From Candidatus Bathyarchaeota archaeon (GTDB lineage Archaea > Thermoproteota > Bathyarchaeia > 40CM-2-53-6): DNA of 5,574 nucleotides. Each line of letters starts with the position of its first letter. Within the stretch, counting starts at the first letter, position 1. Of the stretch, positions 1 through 4,104 are shown piece after piece. Under the pieces are notes generated by a model. That model was not told the origin of the DNA and did no database searches. It was given only the letters and a program-made list of their open reading frames with translations. A program made the translations under genes and the position numbers. The DNA is taken from NCBI GenBank assembly GCA_005883085.1, contig VBAY01000095.1, positions 1 to 5,574 on the forward strand, written 5' to 3'.

Positions 1-588
1 TCCGTTGGATTGCTCCTGAAATACGACGGTATCTCCGTGAAACAGATAAGCAACGCTGGAGGAACCACGATTCTCTCAATGAGCTGGCATCCGAGTGGAA
101 GTTATGTAGTGATGGCTTGCAAGAGTGGCGTTCTTAGGACGTACGACGGAACCATCATCAGTTCGTTTTCAACTGGGACAACCAACGACCTGAACACGGT
201 CGCCTGGAACCCCAACGGCCAGTACGCGTTGATTGGAGGACTCAACGGGGTCGTCCTCACGTTCAACGGTACACTGGTTGCGCCGCTCAATACGAACGGA
301 TTGACGGGAACGAATGCGATCAAATCGATCGCGTTCAACCCCACGGGCAGCCTTGCCCTACTCGTGGGAGACAACGGCATGGTCCTAACGTATAACGGGT
401 CAACGCTGACACTGCTTCCTAACATGACTGGCAGCTGGCTCTACGCGGTCAGCTGGTCATCGTCCGGAACAGCCTACATTCTCGGCGGAAGCGGAACAAT
501 GCTGACCTACTCCAGCGGGACCTTATCGAAACTCTCGAGCACTCCGTTGACTACCTCGCAGTTTAGAGGAATAGCCTGGAAACCCTAG
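1..588 (+). CDS. Beta-propeller (WD40-like) repeat protein, 3' part only
   Basis: The reading frame is open from the first base, so the start lies outside the window; 195 codons remain, ending TAG and followed at once by a second in-frame TAG. The protein is built of repeats of about 40-43 residues. Each has an aromatic residue followed by x-P-x-G (W29-HPSG, W69-NPNG, F112-NPTG, W152-SSSG), then a hydrophobic strand, a small-residue turn (GG.NG, GDNG, GGSG), and a strand ending in T-Y/F-(D/N/S)-G (TYDG, TFNG, TYNG, TYSSG). This is the pattern of beta-propeller blades of WD40/YCF48-like type, here the end of one blade, then four more. The last residues (GIAWKP, W193) repeat the first strand of a blade and could close the ring by pairing with the N-terminus, the usual propeller closure. 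No catalytic residue is evident; such domains usually bind proteins or glycans. It is convergent with the HAD gene. Localisation cannot be judged without the N-terminus. Fold assignment is fairly sure; function is unknown. Confidence 0.8.
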   Translation, partial: SVGLLLKYDGISVKQISNAGGTTILSMSWHPSGSYVVMACKSGVLRTYDGTIISSFSTGTTNDLNTVAWNPNGQYALIGGLNGVVLTFNGTLVAPLNTNGLTGTNAIKSIAFNPTGSLALLVGDNGMVLTYNGSTLTLLPNMTGSWLYAVSWSSSGTAYILGGSGTMLTYSSGTLSKLSSTPLTTSQFRGIAWKP

Positions 589-600
589 TAGGCTCAATTC

Positions 601-1275
601 TTAGGGAGCGAGCCAATCCGCCAGCTGAGTCAAGTTCTCGACTTCTCTCGCTAGCCCCAGGTAGTTTCGACCCGCGACCAATTTCTTTCTATTGACCCAC
701 ACGCTTTTGATTCCGAGCTTTGACGCAGGTTCGATGTCGTGGTAGAGGCTCGCGGCCACGTGAAGCCAGCCTTTGTCTCCTATGATTCTTTGCGCTTCTT
801 CGAAATGTTTCCTTCCGGGCTTATACGATCTCACCTGTTCTGCAGTCACGACAAGATCGAATGGGATGTTGAAATGCTTCAGCGTGCCGGTCAGAAGGTC
901 ATTGTCCACATTCGATAATATTCCCAGCTTGTACTTGCTTGCCAGCCTTTCAAGGGCAGGGTTCGTGTCTGGAAAAGGATTCCATCCTGGAAGTTGTTTT
1001 GCTAGAAGAGCTGACAGCTCCTTCGGAATGTTCTTTCCGAATCTTCTCGCCGCCGCTGAGGCCGCTTCGGATAGGACTTCGCGGTAGGACCTGTAGGGCT
1101 TCAGGGCTTCAATTCTCTTCTCTTCCTCCTCGTAAAGATCGAACACTCTGGCCTCTTCGGACTGGCTTAGTTCTAGCTCTCTTAGAGCTTGTTTGAAGGA
1201 GGCTCGGATTCCTGTTTCCCAATCGATAAGGGTCCCGTAGCAGTCAAAGGTTACGACCTGATACTCGCGCTGCAT
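601..1275 (-). CDS. HAD-superfamily hydrolase, haloacid dehalogenase type II-like
   Basis: This is a cytosolic Rossmann-type HAD hydrolase of 224 residues from ATG at 1275. All four HAD motifs are visible (numbered from a TTG two codons upstream): motif I FDCYGTLIDW with nucleophile D13 and T17; motif II ILSN with S123; motif III lysine K154 in SYKPG; motif IV HDIEPA with D182. Residues 22-100, between motif I and the core, form a helical cap (C1). The tyrosine two places after the nucleophile (D-x-Y-G-T) is typical of 2-haloacid dehalogenases, whereas phosphatases carry a second Asp there. The Ser and Asn that precede the motif IV Asp in L-2-haloacid dehalogenases are Ala177 and Leu179 here, so dehalogenase activity is doubtful and another small substrate is possible. 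Start choice: the purine-rich GGAAGGAAG at 1284-1292 sits 8 bases before ATG 1275 but almost touches TTG 1281, so ATG is preferred. It is convergent with the propeller gene. No TATA box is clear upstream. Confidence 0.88.
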   Translation of the reverse strand: MQREYQVVTFDCYGTLIDWETGIRASFKQALRELELSQSEEARVFDLYEEEEKRIEALKPYRSYREVLSEAASAAARRFGKNIPKELSALLAKQLPGWNPFPDTNPALERLASKYKLGILSNVDNDLLTGTLKHFNIPFDLVVTAEQVRSYKPGRKHFEEAQRIIGDKGWLHVAASLYHDIEPASKLGIKSVWVNRKKLVAGRNYLGLAREVENLTQLADWLAP

Positions 1276-1479
1276 TGCCAACTCTTCCTTCCCGAGATGC
1301 CCCGGTTTTGGAAATACTGCAAGACAAGCTTTGCTCTAGATCCAGCAATTGCCCAGATATCATCATGAAAGCCTCCAAACTTTCTCACCCAACCAGTTGC
1401 CCTTGATTCAATGAAAGCGCGAGGGAGCTGGCTTGTTCGGCTCGGAATCCCTATTGCTTTGAACCCTGCGCAACCGAGT

Positions 1480-1839
1480 TCAACTGACTGTTACGTAGCC
1501 AACGCTACCTACAGATGAGCTTGAGCCATCCGTCACAGAACACACGACTCTCATTAGACCCTGGATATTGTACACGTGGCTGGGATCTGGTCCGGTCCCA
1601 GTATTCCCATCTCCGAGCGTCCAGAAGTAGGCGTAGGGTGCAGTTCCGCCTTCAGCCGAGCAGGATAGCAAGACCGGTTGCCCTACGCTAACGGCGCTAG
1701 GACTGGCAGTAAGTGAGGAGGCGAGGCCGGGTAGTATGATTGTATTGTTTTGGAAAGAAACTGATGTCGAGGCAAACACGATCACAGCTGGTAGGAAAAG
1801 AAGAAGCGGGCTAACAAGGAGGACGACTGATCGACGCAT
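1480..1839 (-). CDS. Small exported protein with one PKD-like domain
   Basis: This 119-residue protein begins with a class I signal peptide: MRR, a hydrophobic stretch to about residue 22, and a likely cleavage after VFA (23/24). The mature part starts with a segment (26-38, SVSFQNNTIILPG) resembling the same region of the upstream gene product. Residues about 43-119 match a PKD/Ig-like beta-sandwich: proline and glycine-rich entry (VSVGQPV), the hallmark W-x-L-G-D-G at 73-78 (usually WDFGDG), then DPSHVY (85-90) and a last strand YVTVS at the C-terminus. C60 and C100 lie where the two sheets of such a domain face each other and could form a disulphide. PKD domains usually mediate protein or glycan contacts outside the cell and normally accompany larger proteins; a lone domain of this size suggests a structural or accessory surface component. 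The ATG has a good GAGGT ribosome site 5 bases upstream that overlaps the stop codon of the preceding gene, so the two are translated from one transcript. Exact role unknown. Confidence 0.82.
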   Translation of the reverse strand: MRRSVVLLVSPLLLFLPAVIVFASTSVSFQNNTIILPGLASSLTASPSAVSVGQPVLLSCSAEGGTAPYAYFWTLGDGNTGTGPDPSHVYNIQGLMRVVCSVTDGSSSSVGSVGYVTVS

Positions 1840-1844
1840 CTTCG

Positions 1845-1849
1845 ACCTC
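1845..1849 (-). promoter_or_regulatory. Ribosome binding site of the PKD gene
   Basis: GAGGT on the minus strand lies 5 bases before the ATG at 1839 and overlaps the TAG stop of the upstream exported-protein gene. The overlap suggests coupled translation of the two exported proteins. Confidence 0.7.
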
Positions 1850-2337
1850 TACGTTACTGTCACGGTGAAGGGGGAGCCAGTCCCCGCGGACGTGCCGCTC
1901 CCCGCGCAGACGGTGATAGTAATTGGGGTCGAGGTTACAGTATGTGCCGCGAGAGTTGTGGGAACTCCGGAAGGCGCTGCCCATGTCAGGGTACTGGCAG
2001 TTGATGGACATACTCCGTTAGCGATTCCAGTGCCGGAGGCAGTAACACTCGGAGTATCAGCCGAGGTTCCTTGGTTGTCGATGCAAAAGAATGCTTGGAC
2101 CCCCGGTCCGCCTTGAGTCAATGTCCAAGCCAGTGAAGCGAAGCCACTGTTCTTGTACGCGGCATTGCCATCCGCAGGACAGATCTGACTTGTTAGAGTT
2201 GGTTGTGTTATGAAGATGTTTTGACCTGCCAGTATGAGTGTAGTGTTGTTGAACGTGATCTGGGACAATGCAAAGCCTGTGCCGAAGATCAGTATAGGGA
2301 GAAGAAAAACAAGTATTTTCACCCATCTAACGTTCAA
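1849..2337 (-). CDS. Small exported protein of unknown family, first gene of the pair
   Basis: I do not recognise this 162-residue protein. It starts with a signal peptide: positively charged N-terminus, hydrophobic core at about residues 8-22, and a plausible signal peptidase I site after ALS (25/26). The mature part is poor in charge and rich in Thr, Ser, Gly, Ala and Val, with alternating hydrophobic runs that suggest beta strands, ending in PFTVTVT. Four cysteines (C53, C85, C110, C144) could make two disulphides, fitting an extracytoplasmic location. Residues 26-38 (QITFNNTTLILAG) resemble the same positions of the next gene's product. The start is TTG, supported by a CAGGAGA ribosome site at 2345-2351 with 8 bases of spacing; a GTG five codons on gives a more ordinary signal peptide but lacks such a site. 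The stop is 9 bases before the ATG of the PKD gene, so the two form an operon. No transmembrane anchor, sortase-like signal or enzyme motif is seen. Confidence 0.75.
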   Translation of the reverse strand: MNVRWVKILVFLLPILIFGTGFALSQITFNNTTLILAGQNIFITQPTLTSQICPADGNAAYKNSGFASLAWTLTQGGPGVQAFFCIDNQGTSADTPSVTASGTGIANGVCPSTASTLTWAAPSGVPTTLAAHTVTSTPITITVCAGSGTSAGTGSPFTVTVT

Positions 2338-2344
2338 GGCAATT

Positions 2345-2351
2345 TCTCCTG
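2345..2351 (-). promoter_or_regulatory. Ribosome binding site that supports a TTG start
   Basis: The minus strand reads CAGGAGA, with AGGAG 8 bases before TTG at 2337. This is the strongest Shine-Dalgarno match in the window and is the main reason for choosing TTG over the downstream GTG for the exported protein. Confidence 0.65.
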
Positions 2352-2381
2352 TCTACATCTATCTATTTATCTTCACTACAA

Positions 2382-2411
2382 GAAAAGATTGGAAAAGATT
2401 CGAGAGGATTT
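2382..2411. repeat. Three tandem 10-bp direct repeats upstream of the exported-protein operon
   Basis: On the plus strand GAAAAGATTG (2382-2391) is followed directly by GAAAAGATTC (2392-2401) and a diverged third copy GAGAGGATTT (2402-2411). The first two agree at 9 of 10 positions; the third differs from them at two of the first nine. The 10-bp period equals one turn of DNA, so a protein could bind all copies on one face. The array lies 45-74 bases upstream of the TTG start, just downstream of a candidate TATA element, where a bound protein could block transcription. A regulatory role is inferred from position only. Confidence 0.5.
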
Positions 2412-2413
2412 CC

Positions 2414-2423
2414 GGTTATATCC
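2414..2423 (-). promoter_or_regulatory. Possible TATA element of the exported-protein operon
   Basis: The minus strand reads GGATATAACC, preceded by a purine-rich ACAAAT that could serve as a BRE. An archaeal start site about 26 bases downstream would fall near 2392, leaving a leader of about 55 bases that contains the ribosome site. A second A/T-rich candidate, GATAAATAG at 2363-2371, would start transcription too close to the gene to include that site. The assignment is tentative. Confidence 0.3.
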
Positions 2424-2439
2424 ATTTGTAGCTGGGGAA

Positions 2440-2453
2440 GCTCAAAAATGAGC
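2440..2453. repeat. Short inverted repeat upstream of the exported-protein operon
   Basis: GCTCA and TGAGC are separated by four A/T bases (14 bp in all). It lies about 20 bases upstream of the candidate TATA element on the minus strand. It could be an operator half-site pair or chance. Confidence 0.3.
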
Positions 2454-2481
2454 GCGGTCTTGTTATCGACGGCTTACCAAG

Positions 2482-2495
2482 CCAAGGAACCTTGG
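2482..2495. repeat. Perfect inverted repeat CCAAGG-AA-CCTTGG
   Basis: Two perfect 6-bp arms are separated by AA in a region without a gene. It has the form of a dimeric operator, but no promoter can be tied to it with confidence. Confidence 0.35.
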
Positions 2496-2602
2496 GGGTC
2501 CAGCATGGCGTGATTGGTTCCCACGACGCTGGCGAAAGCAAACAAATGCCATCTTCCTCCCAGAGCCGCATATTCCCTTCCTCAGAACAAACCACGGTCG
2601 AT

Positions 2603-2664
2603 TCGTAGCTTTTCCTTTCCGCTAACTATTTTTTCCTCGTAACTTTTCTTTTCTGCTTACTAAT
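2603..2664. repeat. Imperfect 28-bp direct repeat, T/C-rich, two copies
   Basis: The copies lie at 2603-2630 and 2637-2664, six bases apart (period 34), with 23 of 28 positions identical by eye; the common core is TCGTA-CTTTTC-TTT-GCT-ACTA. Each copy is pyrimidine-rich on the plus strand, as archaeal terminators are, so the pair could be a tandem plus-strand terminator, but no plus-strand gene lies upstream. A duplicated protein binding site is the alternative. Confidence 0.5.
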
Positions 2665-2702
2665 CTATGACCCCCCGGGGTGGTCGATTTTCGCGCGCCC
2701 CG

Positions 2703-2804
2703 CTCTTCACGAAGACGTAGAGAATCGGTGGCAGACGCCGGGACGCTCTGGGACTAGGCTCACGCGAGCATACCGCCATAGACGTGCTCTTTGCCAGAAG
2801 CACG
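2703..2804. other. Cluster of four small hairpins, possible structured RNA
   Basis: Four separate inverted repeats lie in about 100 bases: 2703-2722 (CTCT and AGAG, inner ACG/CGT, loop AAGA, TC bulge), 2726-2740 (CGGTG/CGCCG with one G-T pair), 2758-2769 (GCTC/GAGC) and 2783-2804 (CGTGCT/AGCACG, 10-base loop). The cluster begins about 30 bases beyond the tRNA 3' end on the minus strand, so it could be transcribed as a trailer. Each stem is short and could arise by chance; no known RNA family is recognised. Confidence 0.25.
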
Positions 2805-2866
2805 AGAAACAGTCTGGTCTAAAGGGAATGGGTTTGGAGCCTCGGGCGGGGTTTGAACCCGCGACC

Positions 2867-2893
2867 CTGCGGGGCAAGCGAGCGATGTTGCCT
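2867..2893 (-). other. tRNA intron 2, variable loop, position 44/45 (27 bases)
   Basis: Removal leaves a normal variable loop AGGTC. The fold is a good relaxed bulge-helix-bulge: exon GCGG (anticodon stem 3' strand) pairs with intron CCGC, the intron closes its own hairpin GGCAA/TTGCC, and three-base bulges AAA and AGG carry the cuts AA/A and AG/G. The outer exon-exon helix is missing. The precursor pairing competes with the anticodon stem because it uses the same GCGG. Confidence 0.83.
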
Positions 2894-2915
2894 TTCCGCT
2901 TACGAGGCGGATGCT

Positions 2916-2933
2916 CTCCGGTGTGAGAAACAT
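2916..2933 (-). other. tRNA intron 1, D-arm, position 22/23 (18 bases)
   Basis: The insertion separates G22 from A23. Its removal restores the D-stem strand GAGC, which the unspliced gene lacks at the proper place. The junction can be folded as a relaxed bulge-helix-bulge: exon CTGGT pairs with intron ACCGG (one G-U pair), and an AGA bulge at each end carries the cut between AG and A, the symmetric position used by the archaeal splicing endonuclease. The inner helix is weak (about two pairs). Boundaries could shift by one base, since GAG/GA sequence recurs at both ends. Confidence 0.8.
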
Positions 2934-2983
2934 CTACCAGGCTGAGCCACCGAGGCACCAAGCCAACGCTCGACCACGCTTTG

Positions 2984-2991
2984 ACTTAAAG
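2984..2991. promoter_or_regulatory. TATA-like element shared by tRNA-Thr and thiL
   Basis: The element reads CTTTAAGT on the minus strand and ACTTAAAG on the plus strand, so its TTAA core is the same from both sides. Its centre is about 32 bases from the tRNA 5' end and about 35 from the thiL ATG, the distance expected for an archaeal TATA box acting on a start site just before each gene. No other TATA candidate as good lies in the 66-base gap. Confidence 0.55.
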
Positions 2992-3022
2992 CTCCTACCA
3001 TAATCGATCATTCTGCTCCTCG

Positions 3023-3991
3023 ATGAAAGATCTGACAGAGCGAGAAATTATTCGTATGATCACGAACCAGTTCGCTGGAGAGCGAAGAGTCCCACTCGGA
3101 TTCAGCGATGACGTTTCCGCAATTCCCCTTTCATCGAAGACGTGGATCATCGTGAAGACAGACATGCTCGTCGGCAGCACTGATGTCCCACCAGGAATGA
3201 CTATTCAGGAGGCTGCAAGAAAGGCCGTTGTCGCTACCATCAGCGACTTCGCGGCAAAAGGCGTCAAACCACAGGCGCTGATGGTTTCAATAGGACTTCC
3301 AGCACCCGTCAAGAAAAAGACAGTTCAAGATATAGCCCGAGGTCTCGGCCAAGCAGCACGAGAATACGGCTGCAAGATCATCGGTGGCGACACAAACCAA
3401 GCCGACGATCTCGTAATAGACATAATCGGAGTCGGGCTTGCAAAGCCGAAAGAACTAGTTCGAAGAGATGGAGCACGCACTGGAGATGTTGTTGCAGTAA
3501 CTGGATCCTTCGGAAAATCCTCCGCAGGCTTAAGGATCCTCATGTCAAGACAAAAGACGGATTTCGCGAAGTATCCATTACTCGTTAGAGCTGCACGCCT
3601 GCCCAAAGCTAGGTTAACACAAGGAATCATTCTAGCCAAAAGCCATGGAGCTAGTAGTTCCATTGATTCAAGCGATGGCCTGGCATGGAGCCTCCATCAG
3701 ATCGCCCAGGCAAGCATGGTCGGAATCAACCTCTACACAATTCCAGTCGCTGCCGAGGTGGAGAGCTTCGCGAAAGAGCATAGATTGTCCGCCTTGGAGC
3801 TCGCACTTTACGGAGGAGAAGAGTACGAACTCGTCGTAACGATCAGACCAGAGAGATTCAGAAACTTGAAGAGGCTAGTTCCATCCTTGAGGAGAATCGG
3901 AATAGTGGAAAAGGAACCTTTCGGAGTCTCAGCCCGAATCGGCCGACAACAGATCGTAGTTGAAGCACGGGGTTGGCAACACTTTACCTGA
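3023..3991 (+). CDS. thiL: Thiamine-monophosphate kinase
   Basis: ThiL phosphorylates thiamine monophosphate with ATP to thiamine diphosphate, the last step of thiamine cofactor synthesis, in the cytosol. The 322 residues match the family in length and order: a variant of the N-terminal GDD motif, GFSDDV (26-31, D29/D30 for metal); KTDMLV (45-50, D47); the ATISDFAAKG helix (71-80, D75) with KPQALMVSIGLP following; GGDT (121-124); DGARTGDVVAVTG (149-161) opening the C-terminal PurM-like domain; SIDSSDGLA (213-221) and GGEEYEL (264-270); and a closing GWQHF (317-321) like the usual GWxHF. All metal and nucleotide residues I can name are present, so it should be active. The ATG lacks a Shine-Dalgarno sequence; with the TATA element about 35 bases upstream the transcript would have a leader of only about ten bases, common in archaea. 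No other thi gene is in the window. The flippase follows after 113 bases without evident functional link. Confidence 0.95.
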   Translation: MKDLTEREIIRMITNQFAGERRVPLGFSDDVSAIPLSSKTWIIVKTDMLVGSTDVPPGMTIQEAARKAVVATISDFAAKGVKPQALMVSIGLPAPVKKKTVQDIARGLGQAAREYGCKIIGGDTNQADDLVIDIIGVGLAKPKELVRRDGARTGDVVAVTGSFGKSSAGLRILMSRQKTDFAKYPLLVRAARLPKARLTQGIILAKSHGASSSIDSSDGLAWSLHQIAQASMVGINLYTIPVAAEVESFAKEHRLSALELALYGGEEYELVVTIRPERFRNLKRLVPSLRRIGIVEKEPFGVSARIGRQQIVVEARGWQHFT

Positions 3992-4104
3992 CTCACTCCG
4001 AGCATAATTGTCTTGATACCGTGCCAAGATGTTCTCGAACTCATCCATTCAATTTAGACCGTAATCTAGAAGAACTCCGCAAAAGACGTCACGGATAACA
4101 AACC

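Larger units (their letters stand above)
2338..2834. other. Gene-poor region of about 500 bases with several small repeats
   Basis: No open frame here looks coding: those present are short, lack ribosome sites, or overlap the tRNA or the exported-protein gene antisense. The stretch does hold, in order, the operon's leader and promoter region (to about 2430), two inverted repeats (2440-2453, 2482-2495), a duplicated T-rich element (2603-2664) flanked on both sides by GGTCGATT (2596-2603 and 2682-2689), a C/G run at 2671-2680, and a group of small hairpins (2703-2804). No tRNA, 5S or recognisable SRP or RNase P RNA consensus was found. Confidence 0.5.
2838..2956 (-). tRNA. tRNA-Thr (anticodon CGU) with two introns
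   Basis: The gene folds as a full tRNA once two insertions are removed. Acceptor stem GCCTCGG (from 2956) pairs with CCGAGGC (2845-2839); D-stem GCTC pairs with GAGC rebuilt across the first intron; anticodon stem TCCGC/GCGGA encloses the loop CTCGTAA, whose anticodon CGT is at 2904-2902; the T-arm is GCGGG-TTCAAAC-CCCGC (from 2862). The anticodon reads ACG, and the discriminator base is U (2838), usual for archaeal tRNA-Thr. CCA is encoded directly after it (2837-2835). Spliced length is 74 bases without CCA, with a standard five-base variable loop AGGTC. The introns are 18 and 27 bases, at positions 22/23 and 44/45 in tRNA numbering; the anticodon loop itself is uninterrupted. A TATA-like element about 32 bases upstream fits the promoter. 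Confidence 0.93.

Noticed and set aside
1453..1480. GGTTCAAAGC on the minus strand, resembling a tRNA T-arm
   Set aside because: The flanking bases do not form a T-stem and no acceptor or anticodon arm can be found nearby.
1412..1519. Possible 35-codon plus-strand peptide in the gap between the HAD and PKD genes
   Set aside because: It has no ribosome site, overlaps the end of the PKD gene antisense, and has no recognisable composition or motif.
2382..2411. The tandem 10-mers considered as a CRISPR array or replication-origin iterons
   Set aside because: The units are too short and have no spacers for CRISPR, and there is no Cdc6/Orc1 gene, ORB-like element or strong A/T-rich unwinding region beside them.
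2203..2451. Plus-strand open frame of 82 codons, with a second one from 2234
   Set aside because: They start inside the exported-protein gene on the opposite strand, run through its promoter, have no ribosome site, and encode no recognisable domain.
2783..2815. Hairpin followed by AGAAACA, considered as an H/ACA guide RNA
   Set aside because: The stem is only six pairs with no internal pocket or kink-turn, far shorter than archaeal H/ACA hairpins.
2707..2961. Minus-strand open frame of 84 codons
   Set aside because: It runs straight through the whole tRNA-Thr gene, so it is an accidental frame in structured RNA sequence.
3992..4104. Promoter of the flippase gene
   Set aside because: The gap is A/T-moderate (for example TTCAATTTAGA near 4048), but no TATA candidate sits at a convincing distance and there is no Shine-Dalgarno sequence, so none is annotated.
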